Shown: one piece after another, positions 1 to 8,631 of the stretch
How positions within the stretch are numbered: the stretch's first letter is position 1
How the letters are laid out: every line of letters starts with the position of its first letter
Assembly (NCBI GenBank): GCA_030599095.1
Contig: JAUVOQ010000010.1
Span: 1 to 39,687, forward strand
DNA: 39,687 nt
Source of the DNA: Candidatus Ruthturnera sp.
Lineage (GTDB): Bacteria; Pseudomonadota; Gammaproteobacteria; PS1; Pseudothioglobaceae
Reading direction: 5' to 3'
The notes under the pieces: model-generated
Database searches by the model: none
Told to the model about the DNA's origin: nothing
The model's input: only the letters and a program-made list of their open reading frames with translations
Made by a program: the position numbers and the translations under genes

Positions 1-155
1 GCAATATGCATAAAAACAAGTTTTCTATCATGATTGACATTCCATTTATCTATATTAGGTCTTTTTCTATATGTATGATAAATTTTTTCAAGTATGTCGC
101 CCATTGTTATGGGAATATTCTTAATTCTTTCTTTTATTTTTAGATAGTACGTCAA
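1..155 (-). CDS. Partial hypothetical protein, N-terminal end only
   Basis: The gene runs off the left edge of the window, so only about 51 N-terminal residues are visible. The likely start is a TTG at 155, because a clear AGGAG ribosome site lies 8 nt upstream (168-164). The visible protein is basic and hydrophilic, begins MTYYLKIKERIKN, and shows no signal peptide or membrane segment. It lies 34 nt downstream of greA on the same strand, so it is probably the last visible gene of the carA-mlaA-carB-greA transcript. I do not recognise the family. Confidence 0.5.
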   Translation of the reverse strand, partial: MTYYLKIKERIKNIPITMGDILEKIYHTYRKRPNIDKWNVNHDRKLVFMHI

Positions 156-189
156 ATTTTGTACTCCTGTATAAATCAACTAAAAAAAC

Positions 190-669
190 TCAAATATACT
201 TAACGCTTAATATCTCATAAATAATATTGCCCTTAGGTGCTTTTACTGTTATTTCGTCGCCTTGTTCATTGCCCATTATCGCACTAGCGATTGGCGAGTA
301 ACAAGAAATCTTGCCTAGGCTAATATCAGCCTCATCCTCGCCCACTATTTTATAAGTAATTTCACTCTCATCTTCAACATTCATTAAGGCAATGGTTGTA
401 CCAAATACACAGCGACCGTTTTGGCTGAGTTTGGCAACATCAATCACTTGCATACGAGAAAGTTTTGATTCAACTTCTTTGATTCGACCTTCAATAAAGC
501 TTTGCTCTTCTTTAGCTGCGTGATATTCAGCGTTTTCTTTAAGATCGCCATGAGCGCGTGCTGTGGCAATATCTTCGATAATACGTGGACGACTAACATC
601 TTTAAGTTTGAGTAATTCTGCTTCTAGTGCTTTTGCACCAAAAACGGTCATTGGTATATTTTCTATCAT
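190..669 (-). CDS. greA: Transcription elongation factor GreA
   Basis: GreA binds in the RNA polymerase secondary channel and stimulates cleavage of backtracked transcripts. The 159-residue length is the usual one. The N-terminal half is a charged coiled-coil hairpin containing [20 protein letters not shown] (about residues 36-55), the family signature with the acidic tip. The C-terminal half is the FKBP-like globular domain with [19 protein letters not shown]. The ATG overlaps the carB stop in an ATGA junction (666-669), so translation is probably coupled. The carB-greA order is common in gammaproteobacteria. Confidence 0.96.
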   Translation of the reverse strand: MIENIPMTVFGAKALEAELLKLKDVSRPRIIEDIATARAHGDLKENAEYHAAKEEQSFIEGRIKEVESKLSRMQVIDVAKLSQNGRCVFGTTIALMNVEDESEITYKIVGEDEADISLGKISCYSPIASAIMGNEQGDEITVKAPKGNIIYEILSVKYI

Positions 670-3600
670 GAGTGTAGTGATTGAAGTTTAGTTATGGTGA
701 GTTTATTGTTGACTTTCAAGCCGTCCAGCATGGCAAATGCAGCTGCTACCGTGGTAGTAAACGGTACTTTATGCACCAATGCTTGACAACGAATTGCTTG
801 AGCATCTTCCACACCTTGAGTGTCTTCAGTTGAGTTAATAATCAAATCAATATCATCATTTTTAATCATATCAACAATATGTGGCGAGCCTTCTGATACT
901 TTATTGACCACTTCGCACTCAAGCCCAGCTCCATTTAGCATGTCTCTATTACTGCGTGTTGAAACTAGGCTAAAGCCTTGTGCTGATAATTTTTTGCCTA
1001 AGTCAATCAATTCGCTACGGTCAAGTTTGCGCAAACTAACAAACACCTTGCCATTTTCTGGTGCACGACTGCCTGCTGCTAATTGAGCCTTATCAAAGGC
1101 TGAGGCAAAATCTTTACCAATGCCCATTACTTCGCCTGTTGAACGCATTTCAGGACCTAAAATTGGATCCACACCTAGAAATTTATTAAATGGAAACACA
1201 GCTTCCTTAACGCTAAAATGCTTAGGGATAATTTCTTTGGTAAAGTTTTGTGCTTTGAGTGACACGCCTGACATCACGCGCGCAGCAATATTAGCCAGTG
1301 GCACGCCAATTGCTTTAGAAACAAAAGGTACCGTGCGTGAGGCACGTGGATTAACCTCAATAATGTAAATCTCACCATCTTGATAAGCCAATTGGGTATT
1401 CATTAGACCAACCACATTTAATTTTTTAGCCATGGCGACCACCTGAGCACGCATTTCATCCAACACGTCACTGGTTAGCGAATAAGGTGGCAGTGAACAG
1501 GCAGAATCGCCTGAATGGATGCCCGCTTGCTCAATATGTTGCATAATGCCACCAATCACCACATCTTCACCATCACAAATTGCATCAATATCAACTTCAA
1601 TGGCATGGTCTAAAAATGAATCCAGCAAAACAGGGGAATCGTTTGATACTTGAACTGCTGTGTGCATGTAATGCTCAAGGCTGTCTTTGTCATAAACAAT
1701 TTCCATTGCTCGACCACCAAGCACGTAAGAAGGTCTAACCACTAATGGAAAACCAATTGCGTCTGCAATATCTTGTGCTTGTTCTAGTGAACGTGCTGTG
1801 CCATTGAGCGGTTGCTTAAGCTTTAATTCTTGCAACATTTTAGAAAAACGTTCTCTATTTTCGGCTAAATCAATAGCATCTGGCGTTGTACCAATAATAT
1901 TTGCACCACTTTTTTTCAATGCCTCAGCCAGTTTAAGTGGTGTTTGACCGCCATAATGCACAATAATGCCATCTGGATTTTCAACATCAATAACCGCTAA
2001 AACATCCTCTAAGGTCAATGGCTCAAAATACAAACGATCTGAAATATCATAATCGGTTGAAACCGTTTCAGGATTACAATTCACCATAATCGTCTCAAAC
2101 CCATCTTCACGTAGCGCTAATGACGCATGTACACAGCAATAATCAAATTCAATACCTTGTCCAATTCGATTAGGTCCGCCACCCAAAATCATAATTTTTT
2201 TCTTATCGGTTGGATTGGCTTCACACTCAAGTTGATAAGTTGAATATAAATAAGCAGTCTGGGTGTCAAATTCTGCCGCACAACTGTCCACTCGCTTAAA
2301 CACAGGCTTAATATTAAGCGCACGACGACGCTCACGCACTGAGGATTCTCTGCAACAAAATAATTGTGCCAAACGTGCATCAGAGAAACCTTTACGCTTT
2401 AAAGAAAACATTTTATCAGCATCAACATCGGTCACATTCGTGCCGTTAATTTGCAACTCAGTTGAAACAATATCTTGTATTTGTGCTAAAAACCAAGGGT
2501 CAACTTTAGACAAATCAAACACTTCTTCAACACTCATGCCCAATCTAAAGGCATCAGCCAAATAAAAAATACGTTCACCACGCGCTGAAATACACTCAGA
2601 ACGTATCTTGTTGCGCGCATCATCAGCGTTTAAATCAACAATAGGATCTAACCCGATCTTGTCGGTTTCTAGCCCTCTTAATGCCTTTTGTAAAGATTCT
2701 TGAAAGGTTGAGCCAATAGCCATTACTTCGCCTACAGATTTCATTTGTGTGGTTAAGCGATCATCTGCTTTGGGAAATTTTTCAAAGGCAAATCTTGGAA
2801 TTTTGGTTACCACATAATCAATACTTGGCTCAAAAGAGGCGGGTGTTTTGCCACCTGTAATGTCATTGTCAAGTTCGTCTAAAGTGTAGCCTATAGCTAA
2901 TTTTGCGGCCACTTTGGCAATAGGAAAACCCGTTGCTTTTGATGCCAGTGCTGATGAGCGAGACACGCGTGGATTCATCTCAATAATGGTTAAACGTCCA
3001 TCTTCTGGATTAAGCGCAAACTGCACATTTGAGCCACCTGTATCAACCCCAATTTCACGAAGCACTGCCAATGAAGCATCACGCATCACTTGATATTCTT
3101 TATCAGTTAGTGTTTGTGCAGGTGCAACAGTAATTGAGTCGCCTGTATGAATACCCATAGGGTCAAGGTTTTCAATCGAACAAATGATGATGCAATTATC
3201 TTTGCTATCACGTACCACTTCCATCTCAAACTCTTTCCAGCCAAGAATCGATTCTTCAATTAAAAGCTCATTAGTTGGCGAAAGGTCTAAACCTCGTTTG
3301 CAAATTTCAACAAATTCTTCTTTATTATAAGCAATGCCACCACCACTACCACCCATGGTAAATGAAGGGCGGATAACGGTTGGAAAACCTACTGTTTCTT
3401 GCACAGCGTGTGCTTGTTCCATGTTATGAGCCACGGCTGCTTTAGGCATATCAAGACCAATTTTTAACATCGCTTCACGGAATAAATCACGATCCTCGGC
3501 TTTATCAATGGCTTCTTTTTTAGCGCCAATCATTTCCACGCCATGTTTTTTAAGCACGCCATGACGTTCTAAATCTAGTGCACAATTAAGGGCAGTTTGC

Positions 3601-3875
3601 CCACCCATGGTTGGCAGTAAAGCATCGGGTTTTTCTTTTTCAATAATTTTTTCAACCGTACGCCATTCAATTGGCTCAATATAAGTTGCGTCCGCCATTT
3701 TCGGGTCAGTCATGATGGTGGCTGGATTGGAATTAACCAAAATAACACGATACCCCTCTTCACGTAATGCCGTGCAGGCTTGCGCACCAGAATAATCAAA
3801 TTCGCAAGCCTGACCAATCACAATAGGTCCAGCGCCGATAATTAAAATACTATTGAGGTCTTGTCTTTTTGGCAT
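666..3875 (-). CDS. carB: Carbamoyl-phosphate synthase large subunit
   Basis: CarB makes carbamoyl phosphate from bicarbonate, ATP and ammonia channelled from CarA, feeding pyrimidine and arginine synthesis. The 1069-residue protein has the full family layout: a first carboxyphosphate ATP-grasp half starting near [20 protein letters not shown], an oligomerisation region, a second carbamate-kinase half starting at [20 protein letters not shown], and a C-terminal MGS-like allosteric domain (about the last 135 residues, from [13 protein letters not shown]). Both ATP-grasp halves keep the E-x-N-P-R segments ([12 protein letters not shown] and [12 protein letters not shown]). It lies 22 nt after mlaA and overlaps greA by 4 nt. 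The protein looks intact. Confidence 0.98.
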   Translation of the reverse strand: MPKRQDLNSILIIGAGPIVIGQACEFDYSGAQACTALREEGYRVILVNSNPATIMTDPKMADATYIEPIEWRTVEKIIEKEKPDALLPTMGGQTALNCALDLERHGVLKKHGVEMIGAKKEAIDKAEDRDLFREAMLKIGLDMPKAAVAHNMEQAHAVQETVGFPTVIRPSFTMGGSGGGIAYNKEEFVEICKRGLDLSPTNELLIEESILGWKEFEMEVVRDSKDNCIIICSIENLDPMGIHTGDSITVAPAQTLTDKEYQVMRDASLAVLREIGVDTGGSNVQFALNPEDGRLTIIEMNPRVSRSSALASKATGFPIAKVAAKLAIGYTLDELDNDITGGKTPASFEPSIDYVVTKIPRFAFEKFPKADDRLTTQMKSVGEVMAIGSTFQESLQKALRGLETDKIGLDPIVDLNADDARNKIRSECISARGERIFYLADAFRLGMSVEEVFDLSKVDPWFLAQIQDIVSTELQINGTNVTDVDADKMFSLKRKGFSDARLAQLFCCRESSVRERRRALNIKPVFKRVDSCAAEFDTQTAYLYSTYQLECEANPTDKKKIMILGGGPNRIGQGIEFDYCCVHASLALREDGFETIMVNCNPETVSTDYDISDRLYFEPLTLEDVLAVIDVENPDGIIVHYGGQTPLKLAEALKKSGANIIGTTPDAIDLAENRERFSKMLQELKLKQPLNGTARSLEQAQDIADAIGFPLVVRPSYVLGGRAMEIVYDKDSLEHYMHTAVQVSNDSPVLLDSFLDHAIEVDIDAICDGEDVVIGGIMQHIEQAGIHSGDSACSLPPYSLTSDVLDEMRAQVVAMAKKLNVVGLMNTQLAYQDGEIYIIEVNPRASRTVPFVSKAIGVPLANIAARVMSGVSLKAQNFTKEIIPKHFSVKEAVFPFNKFLGVDPILGPEMRSTGEVMGIGKDFASAFDKAQLAAGSRAPENGKVFVSLRKLDRSELIDLGKKLSAQGFSLVSTRSNRDMLNGAGLECEVVNKVSEGSPHIVDMIKNDDIDLIINSTEDTQGVEDAQAIRCQALVHKVPFTTTVAAAFAMLDGLKVNNKLTITKLQSLHS

Positions 3876-3897
3876 TAGTGTTACGCTTTAAATTAGT

Positions 3898-4584
3898 TTA
3901 GAAGTCATCATCTTCAATAGGCGGATTGCCATCAAAGATATTAAATTGTCTCTTTTGCAAATAAGAAGAGCGTGTTGCAATGTAAACATCGTCTGAATTT
4001 TTAAGTAAATCCGTTGCTGGCAATAATTTGACTCTAGTGTCAACGGCTCTCGTGAGTAGCAAGATTGTTTCTTCAGTGGCGTTTAATGCCTTGTCCACAT
4101 TTATATTTTCAGTGATATCAGCATAAGTGCCCGCTGAATCACGCATGGTTGATGGGCCCAAAATCGGCAAAACCACGTAAGGACCACTTGGCACACCCCA
4201 CACTGCCATCGTTTGACCAAAATCTTCATCGGTTTTTTCTAGCCCAATATCACTGGCAACATCAAATAAGCCAGCCAATCCTATGGTGCTGTTCACTAAA
4301 ATCCTGCCAAACGTGCTGACACTGTCAAACAACTCAAACTGTAAAATTTCATTACCCAGCGTGAAAATATCGTCTAAATTAGAAGAAAAATCACTGACTC
4401 GGTTTTGCGCTGTTTCAGGCATAGATTTTTTATAGGTCCTAGCCACAGGCTCAAACAAATTTTCATCTAAGGTTTGATTAAACTCAAAAACTGCCCTATT
4501 TGATCCTTCAAATGGGTCAACATCTTTAGCCATGATAGTTGTGCTGAATGTCAACCATAAAAAACACATTAATAAATTTTTCAT
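3898..4584 (-). CDS. mlaA: MlaA (VacJ) family outer-membrane phospholipid-removal protein
   Basis: MlaA is the outer-membrane part of the Mla system, which removes misplaced phospholipids from the outer leaflet. The 228-residue protein matches the family from [19 protein letters not shown] through [40 protein letters not shown] and [10 protein letters not shown]. The N-terminus is a hydrophobic export signal (about residues 1-19), but there is no lipobox cysteine at the expected cleavage site; the only early Cys is residue 7 inside the hydrophobic stretch. It may therefore be released by signal peptidase I rather than lipidated. Its ATG overlaps the carA stop (ATGA, 4581-4584) and carB follows after 22 nt, so it is translated between the two subunits of carbamoyl-phosphate synthase, an unusual position. 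Confidence 0.93.
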   Translation of the reverse strand: MKNLLMCFLWLTFSTTIMAKDVDPFEGSNRAVFEFNQTLDENLFEPVARTYKKSMPETAQNRVSDFSSNLDDIFTLGNEILQFELFDSVSTFGRILVNSTIGLAGLFDVASDIGLEKTDEDFGQTMAVWGVPSGPYVVLPILGPSTMRDSAGTYADITENINVDKALNATEETILLLTRAVDTRVKLLPATDLLKNSDDVYIATRSSYLQKRQFNIFDGNPPIEDDDF

Positions 4585-5702
4585 TCGCTCATATCCCTAA
4601 TAAATATATCAAATAAACCACTCATGTCATGTGGTCCTGGCGAGGCTTCGGGATGCCCTTGAAAACCAAATGCTTTTTTATTAACAACGCTAACGCCTTG
4701 GATAGAATTGTCAAACAACGAGCGGTGTGTTACTTCTAAATCGTTTGGTATATTTTCCTCTGATACTGAAAATCCATGGTTTTGAGAAGTGATCATCACT
4801 TGCTTGGTGTGTAAATTTTGCACAGGGTGGTTAGCGCCATGATGGCCAAATTTCATCTTTTGCGTTGTTGCGCCAACTGCCAAAGATAATAATTGATGAC
4901 CTAAGCAAATACCAAATAATGGCACATCTTTTTCTAACAAAGCCTGAATGTTTTTAATGGCGTAATCGCATGGCTCAGGATCACCCGGTCCATTAGATAA
5001 AAATACACCATCAGGATTGCTTGCCAGTACTTCAGCCACTGGTGTTTGTGCATTAACAACAGTCAGTGCACATCCTCTATCTACCAGCATTCTTAGGATA
5101 TTTTTCTTTACCCCGAAGTCATAAACCACGACTTTAAATTGAGCGTTTAATTGATTAAATTTAGTATTTTCTAACGAATAAGAACCCTGATTAAATTCAT
5201 ACGATTGAGCGGTTGAAACCACTGTTGCCAAATCCATATTTTTAAGGCCAGCAAACGATTGAGCCTTGGCAATGGCTGCGTCTTGGTCAATATCATCGCT
5301 TGCAATAATACAGCCTTTAAGTGAGCCTTGTTTGCGCAAGTGGCGCGTTAGTGAACGCGTGTCAATATCGCTGATGGCAATTATATTATTGTGCTTTAAA
5401 TAAGCATCTAAAGGTATATTTGAACGCCAATTACTCACCATTAAAGGCAAATCACGAATAATTAAACCCGCTGCATGAACTTTATCTGATTCCTCGTCAA
5501 TTGGATTGGTGCCTGTATTGCCAATATGTGGATAAGTCAGTGCAACAATTTGTTGTGCATACGATGGGTCGGTTAAAATTTCTTGATAACCTGTCATTGA
5601 GGTATTAAATACCACTTCGCCTAAAGTTTCAGCATTAGCGCCAATAGATTTTCCATGAAAAATCTTCCCATCTTCTAATGCTAATAAAGCAGCTCGTGAC
5701 AC
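4581..5702 (-). CDS. carA: Carbamoyl-phosphate synthase small subunit (glutaminase)
   Basis: CarA hydrolyses glutamine and passes ammonia to CarB. The reading frame is open further upstream to 5978, but homology begins at [20 protein letters not shown] at 5702 has AGGAG 6 nt upstream and gives 373 residues, close to the E. coli length. The upstream extension would also run through the divergent gene at 5818, so I reject it. The N-terminal domain carries [20 protein letters not shown] and the C-terminal class I amidotransferase domain has nucleophile Cys266 (GICLGHQ), His350 and Glu352 (GHPEAS). It is the first gene of a minus-strand operon with mlaA, carB and greA. An extended -10 (TGG-TAAAAT, 5740-5732) lies about 30 nt ahead of the start. 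Confidence 0.96.
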   Translation of the reverse strand: MSRAALLALEDGKIFHGKSIGANAETLGEVVFNTSMTGYQEILTDPSYAQQIVALTYPHIGNTGTNPIDEESDKVHAAGLIIRDLPLMVSNWRSNIPLDAYLKHNNIIAISDIDTRSLTRHLRKQGSLKGCIIASDDIDQDAAIAKAQSFAGLKNMDLATVVSTAQSYEFNQGSYSLENTKFNQLNAQFKVVVYDFGVKKNILRMLVDRGCALTVVNAQTPVAEVLASNPDGVFLSNGPGDPEPCDYAIKNIQALLEKDVPLFGICLGHQLLSLAVGATTQKMKFGHHGANHPVQNLHTKQVMITSQNHGFSVSEENIPNDLEVTHRSLFDNSIQGVSVVNKKAFGFQGHPEASPGPHDMSGLFDIFIRDMSE

Positions 5703-5731
5703 CAAATACTCCTGAATGAAAAACTTCAAAA

Positions 5732-5740
5732 ATTTTACCA
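5732..5740 (-). promoter_or_regulatory. Probable extended -10 promoter of the carA operon
   Basis: On the minus strand TGG-TAAAAT matches the extended -10 form TGn-TATAAT with one mismatch. It lies 30 nt before the carA GTG. I see no good -35 box, which is normal for extended -10 promoters. Confidence 0.4.
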
Positions 5741-5781
5741 TATCATCACACTGCCCTGACATCCAAATACATAAATCAAAG

Positions 5782-5790
5782 TGATATAAT
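5782..5790 (+). promoter_or_regulatory. Probable extended -10 promoter of the HMA-thiS pair
   Basis: TGA-TATAAT is a perfect extended -10 element 27 nt ahead of the ATG at 5818. No convincing -35 box is present. It lies between the divergent carA and HMA genes, about 45 bp from the carA promoter. Confidence 0.5.
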
Positions 5791-5817
5791 AATCTTTTTA
5801 AAAATTGAATAAAAAAC

Positions 5818-6090
5818 ATGATGGAAATTATCGTTGATAATATCAAGTGTGGTGGCTGTGCAAGCACCATTACTAAAAAATTAACAACAACTTTTGATAC
5901 CGAAAATATTGATATCAACATTGAACAAGGTCTTATAAATCTTGACGTAGACAACGCTAAAAAAGCCGAAGTCGTCAAAGTTCTACTAAATCTTGGCTAT
6001 CCTGAAATTGATTCAGTGCACGGATTTAATGTTGCCAAAGCCAAAGCAAAATCCTTTGTTTCTTGCGCCATTGGCAAAATGGACACATGA
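5818..6090 (+). CDS. Small heavy-metal-associated (HMA) domain protein
   Basis: This 90-residue protein is a single HMA ferredoxin-like domain with the metal-binding motif KCGGCAST near the N-terminus (Cys11 and Cys14). Such domains carry Cu(I) or other soft metals, either as free chaperones or as parts of P-type ATPases. The C-terminal 20 residues ([20 protein letters not shown]) extend past the domain and add a third Cys. Two adjacent ATG codons could serve as start, and no strong ribosome site is visible. Its TGA overlaps the thiS ATG in ATGA (6087-6090), so the two are translated together. No metal transporter is nearby, so the metal and partner are unknown. Confidence 0.85.
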   Translation: MMEIIVDNIKCGGCASTITKKLTTTFDTENIDINIEQGLINLDVDNAKKAEVVKVLLNLGYPEIDSVHGFNVAKAKAKSFVSCAIGKMDT

Positions 6091-6287
6091 CACTCACCCT
6101 AAATGGCGAATTGCTGGAGGTGGTTGATGACTCAAACGCACATGATTTGATTGTTCAACTGGGTTATGAAAATCAGCGCATTGCACTCGAAATCAATGAA
6201 GCCATTATTCCCAAATCCAAACACACTGAATTTGCCCTAAACGCGGGCGACAAAATTGAAATTATTAAAGCAGTGGGTGGTGGTTAG
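6087..6287 (+). CDS. thiS: Sulfur carrier protein ThiS
   Basis: ThiS is the ubiquitin-fold sulfur carrier whose C-terminal Gly-Gly is adenylated and thiocarboxylated to donate sulfur to the thiazole ring of thiamine. I choose the ATG at 6087, which overlaps the upstream stop, over an upstream ATG at 6063; this gives 66 residues, the normal length, starting [12 protein letters not shown]. The C-terminus is KAVGGG, with one glycine more than the usual GG end. No thiG or thiF is in the window, so its partners must be elsewhere. The last 23 nt before the GG codons recur 79 bp downstream (see the repeat entry). Confidence 0.88.
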   Translation: MTLTLNGELLEVVDDSNAHDLIVQLGYENQRIALEINEAIIPKSKHTEFALNAGDKIEIIKAVGGG

Positions 6288-6353
6288 TTCTATTTTTAGA
6301 AAAATAAAAAGTACTGATACGTATGTTTGAAAAATTGAAATTATTAAAGCAGT
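6252..6353 (+). repeat. 23-bp direct repeat of the thiS 3' end
   Basis: Positions 6252-6274, inside the thiS 3' end, are repeated without a mismatch at 6331-6353, 79 bp downstream. The second copy continues into a short broken end (CGGCTAG), whose CTAG contains the reverse-strand stop codon of the MazF-like toxin (6357-6359). The copy is non-coding as it stands. It looks like a footprint of duplication or illegitimate recombination at the junction where the toxin-antitoxin pair meets thiS. The two copies are the outer parts of this entry, and the 56 bp between hold a short TA-rich inverted repeat. Confidence 0.85.
6288..6306. terminator. Weak AT-only hairpin after thiS
   Basis: Just after the thiS stop, TATTTTT-AG-AAAAATA can fold as a 7-bp stem (about 6291-6306). 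It is made only of A-T pairs and has no following T-run, so terminator function is a guess. It lies between the convergent thiS and mazF-like genes. Confidence 0.2.
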
Positions 6354-6356
6354 CGG

Positions 6357-6704
6357 CTAGTCATGAAAACCTAACACCCATCCGAGTTTTATCTTAATTT
6401 GTTGCATTTCATTTTGGGTGAGTTTAGTGAGTGTATCTGAGGTAATTTTATTGATGTCAATCGCACGAATATAATCACAAATAATATCTGAATCATGCTC
6501 TAACTGGTCTCGCTGTTTGATTCTCAAACGCAAAGAGGAATCATCAATTAACGCCGTGCTTAGAGGCAAGATATTAACCATTCTATGATTAGTAAAGTTT
6601 AATTTATTAGATTGAATAATTAAAACTGGGCGAATTTTCCCGATTTCAGCGCCTCTGTTAGGATTTAGATTGGCTAAGTAAATGTCGCCCCTAACCAAAT
6701 GCAT
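6357..6704 (-). CDS. mazF: MazF/PemK-family toxin (endoribonuclease)
   Basis: MazF-type toxins cut single-stranded mRNA at short sequences and are held inactive by a co-encoded antitoxin. The protein starts MHLVRGDIYLANLNPNRGAE and continues GKIRPVLIIQSN, the family's N-terminal strands with the conserved RGD-I and RPVLI segments; VNILPLSTAL and CDYIRAIDINKI are the following conserved parts. I choose the ATG at 6704, which shares one base with the antitoxin TGA (TGATG) and gives 115 residues. An in-frame ATG at 6716 would add four residues. The gene looks intact. Its stop codon abuts the second copy of the thiS-derived repeat. Confidence 0.87.
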   Translation of the reverse strand: MHLVRGDIYLANLNPNRGAEIGKIRPVLIIQSNKLNFTNHRMVNILPLSTALIDDSSLRLRIKQRDQLEHDSDIICDYIRAIDINKITSDTLTKLTQNEMQQIKIKLGWVLGFHD

Positions 6705-6955
6705 CAATCTGCCCATGGCGGTAAAAGATATTCATCATCTAACGTTTCAAAATCTTTAATTAGTTCATCATCTAAACCTCTAGCTCTTAAAGAATCCTTC
6801 TGCATCCTTTTGGTCATTTCTCTATCTTTTATTTGTTTTTGATAAGCCTTAATCGCCTTGCGAATAAGTGCACTTTTAGACAAATGAGCATCCAGTGCCA
6901 TTTGATTGATTTGCTCAAAAAAATCATCTTGGGTTTTTAAAGTAATTGTTCTCAT
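6704..6955 (-). CDS. Ribbon-helix-helix antitoxin of the MazF-like toxin
   Basis: This 83-residue protein begins MRTITLKTQDDFFEQINQMA, a ribbon-helix-helix N-terminus with the beta strand TITLKT, followed by SKSALIRKAIKAYQKQ, the typical second helix. The acidic C-terminal tail ending LDDEYLLPPWAD is the sort of segment that threads into the toxin active site. It precedes the toxin and overlaps it by one base, the standard order and coupling for such pairs. RHH antitoxins usually repress their own promoter, and a palindrome over the -10 (6976-6997) fits this. The exact subfamily is not determined. Confidence 0.85.
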   Translation of the reverse strand: MRTITLKTQDDFFEQINQMALDAHLSKSALIRKAIKAYQKQIKDREMTKRMQKDSLRARGLDDELIKDFETLDDEYLLPPWAD

Positions 6956-6975
6956 AATGCTTGAAGTAATTAAAA

Positions 6976-6997
6976 AAGTAATACCATTATAATACTT
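6976..6997 (-). promoter_or_regulatory. Promoter and likely operator of the toxin-antitoxin pair
   Basis: On the minus strand a consensus TATAAT lies at 6991-6986, with TTGGAT 16 nt upstream (7013-7008) as a possible -35. The -10 sits inside an imperfect 22-bp inverted repeat with AAGTA at both outer ends. This is a plausible autoregulatory site for the RHH antitoxin. The -35 overlaps the 3' end of the PP-loop gene. Confidence 0.45.
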
Positions 6998-7000
6998 CTT

Positions 7001-8047
7001 TCAAACCATCCAATCTTTTTTGATTTCATCAGCAGAAAACGGCTTGACGCTTAATTGTTGTGCCACGCCAACATTGAGTTTAACTTCCACATCAACCAAC
7101 TCTTCTTCTCTGCCTTGAGAATAGCGTGCCAGTATTTTAGCAGCAACCGTTAAGTCTTCTTGATTTGGTTCACCATCAATCAATGCCAAAGGACCATTAC
7201 AACTGGTGGGATATAAATTGGCATATTGGTTGCGGTAGCCCTCTAGGAATTTAACCTCACCTTCTTCACGAGCAATAATCATTTTAAAACGTGGGTTTGG
7301 GCGAATGTGTCTGCCAACTTTGAGCATCATTAAATCATCCAGTTGATAATCACGATTGCCACGAGATTGCCACATATCAACCAATTTATCTGAGTATTGT
7401 TTGTCTGTTAAAAAACAACAACCACCTGCTGGTGTGGCGTAATCATCAAACCCATATTTTTTTGCTAAAGCCATTTGTGGCTTACGCGTACGCCCTGAGA
7501 AATCCAGTAATTTTTCTCTATCTATCCAGCCTTCAATTTCTGCTTTGGTGGCTGGCAAATGTTTTGCACATAAAGGTCTTAGAAGTAAATCATGTGCACC
7601 TGATTCTGTTTGGACAATGGGCATGGTTTCCTTGCGCTGTGACATAGGGCGTTGACCCATGACTTCACCTGTAATAATAAAGTCAAATTCATGCTCAACC
7701 ATCCACTGCTTGGCTTTTTTGACCATAAAACCTTTGCAATCTAGGCATGGATTCATGTTTTTACCATAGCCATGTTTAGGGTTTAAAAGCACATCACGAT
7801 AGTCTTCAATAACATCAATAATGTGTAATTTAATACCCAATTGCTCCGCTACCCACAAGGCATTGTTACGTTTTGGCTTGTCTTTTTTTTGCTTGCGAAT
7901 AGCGTGCGTATGTCCTTCCACACAAAAACCAGTAAAAAAATTAATACCTTCTACATGAATACCTTGGTCCAGTATTAGTTGAGTGCTTAATAGTGAATCT
8001 AATCCGCCTGAAATTAGAGAAATTGCTTTTCGTTGTTTATTCATCAT
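7001..8047 (-). CDS. PP-loop ATPase of the tRNA thiolation type (MnmA-like N-terminal domain)
   Basis: The N-terminus has the PP-loop SGGLDS (residues 13-18), which binds ATP in enzymes that adenylate a tRNA base before sulfur is inserted. Cys101 and Cys104 (NPCLDC) and the pair Cys210-Cys211 (AGGCC) are candidate sulfur-handling or metal-binding cysteines. The C-terminal third (about residues 240-348) differs from standard MnmA and may be an RNA-binding domain of the NFACT-R type. At 348 residues it resembles proteins annotated as tRNA 2-thiouridylase homologues in sulfur oxidisers; the real substrate is unknown. A DsrC/TusE-like gene lies divergently 194 nt away, suggesting a sulfur-relay link. 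Confidence 0.75.
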   Translation of the reverse strand: MMNKQRKAISLISGGLDSLLSTQLILDQGIHVEGINFFTGFCVEGHTHAIRKQKKDKPKRNNALWVAEQLGIKLHIIDVIEDYRDVLLNPKHGYGKNMNPCLDCKGFMVKKAKQWMVEHEFDFIITGEVMGQRPMSQRKETMPIVQTESGAHDLLLRPLCAKHLPATKAEIEGWIDREKLLDFSGRTRKPQMALAKKYGFDDYATPAGGCCFLTDKQYSDKLVDMWQSRGNRDYQLDDLMMLKVGRHIRPNPRFKMIIAREEGEVKFLEGYRNQYANLYPTSCNGPLALIDGEPNQEDLTVAAKILARYSQGREEELVDVEVKLNVGVAQQLSVKPFSADEIKKDWMV

Positions 8048-8154
8048 CTTGGAACGAGCCTTGCCCGTTTGGAAGTCTTTGCTTTAATCCATAGCGAACA
8101 AATTATATACGCTACAGAATATTGCTAATACCTCATCGCACGCCCTCTTGTAGT

Positions 8155-8182
8155 CTTGGTGGATATTTTTATAAAAACCAAG
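8155..8182. other. Inverted repeat upstream of the dsrC-like gene
   Basis: CTTGGT (8155-8160) and ACCAAG (8177-8182) pair across a loop that itself contains TTTTTATAAAAA. It lies about 20 bp ahead of the -10 box of the dsrC-like gene. It could be a regulator site or an RNA hairpin; no function can be assigned from sequence. Confidence 0.3.
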
Positions 8183-8202
8183 TAAAAAATTAAGGTATTA
8201 GG

Positions 8203-8208
8203 TATAAT
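8203..8208 (+). promoter_or_regulatory. -10 box of the dsrC-like gene
   Basis: A perfect TATAAT lies 33 nt before the ATG at 8242. No good -35 is seen at the normal spacing. An AAGG-type ribosome site follows at 8232-8235. Confidence 0.45.
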
Positions 8209-8241
8209 AGGTTTCTCTTTATAAAATAACAAGGTAATAAA

Positions 8242-8532
8242 ATGGGACTAGAAAGAACAGGCAATGGCTACTTAGTTGATCCAACAATTTGGACACAAGA
8301 TATTATGCACGAAATGGCCAAAGAAGACGACATTGAATTAACCGAAAGTATGGTTAATCAAATTCTTGCAGCCAGAGCGTATTTTGAGGAAAATTCATCA
8401 GTGCCACCCATTAGAACCTTTGCCAAGGTTGTTGGCATTGATAAAAAAATCCTATTTAAAGAATGGCTAACTGGTCCAATGAAACCTATTACCAAATACG
8501 GCGGCATGCCTCAACCAACAGGATGTGTGTAG
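8242..8532 (+). CDS. DsrC/TusE-family sulfur-carrier-like protein with one C-terminal cysteine
   Basis: The 96-residue protein matches the DsrC/TusE fold: GYLVDPTIWTQDIMHEMAKE, then RAYFEENSSVPPIRTFAKVV, ending GGMPQPTGCV. The penultimate Cys95 is the conserved sulfur-carrying cysteine of the family. True DsrC has a second cysteine 11 residues earlier that forms the trisulfide in sulfite reduction; here that position is Thr (PITKYGG). By this test the protein is TusE-like or a regulatory DsrC homologue, not the DsrAB substrate. It is monocistronic, has its own -10 box, and is divergent from a PP-loop tRNA-thiolation-like gene, so a role in tRNA sulfur transfer is an inference. Confidence 0.88.
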   Translation: MGLERTGNGYLVDPTIWTQDIMHEMAKEDDIELTESMVNQILAARAYFEENSSVPPIRTFAKVVGIDKKILFKEWLTGPMKPITKYGGMPQPTGCV

Positions 8533-8596
8533 TAAAATAAGGACAGTTGTTAGCCCCATAATCTTGTGGTTCGGGTTTTCTCTAAAAATATACATG

Positions 8597-8613
8597 CCCA
8601 CTTTAAAAGTGGG
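8597..8613. terminator. Hairpin between convergent dsrC-like and restriction-modification genes
   Basis: CCCACTT-TAA-AAGTGGG forms a 7-bp GC-containing stem between two convergent genes. It is followed on the plus strand by GAACGAGCC and then a T-run a few bases later, so it is a fair but imperfect bidirectional terminator. Confidence 0.5.
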
Positions 8614-8631
8614 AACGAGCCATTTTTATAT

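Noticed and set aside
5703-5978. 92-codon N-terminal extension of carA
   Set aside because: It has no family similarity, runs antisense through the start of the HMA gene, and a GTG with a good ribosome site at 5702 gives the normal length.
8051-8623. GGAACGAGCC occurring at 8051-8060 and 8612-8621 as a possible repeat element
   Set aside because: Only 10 bp are shared and the flanks differ; chance or shared terminator-like sequence is enough to explain it.
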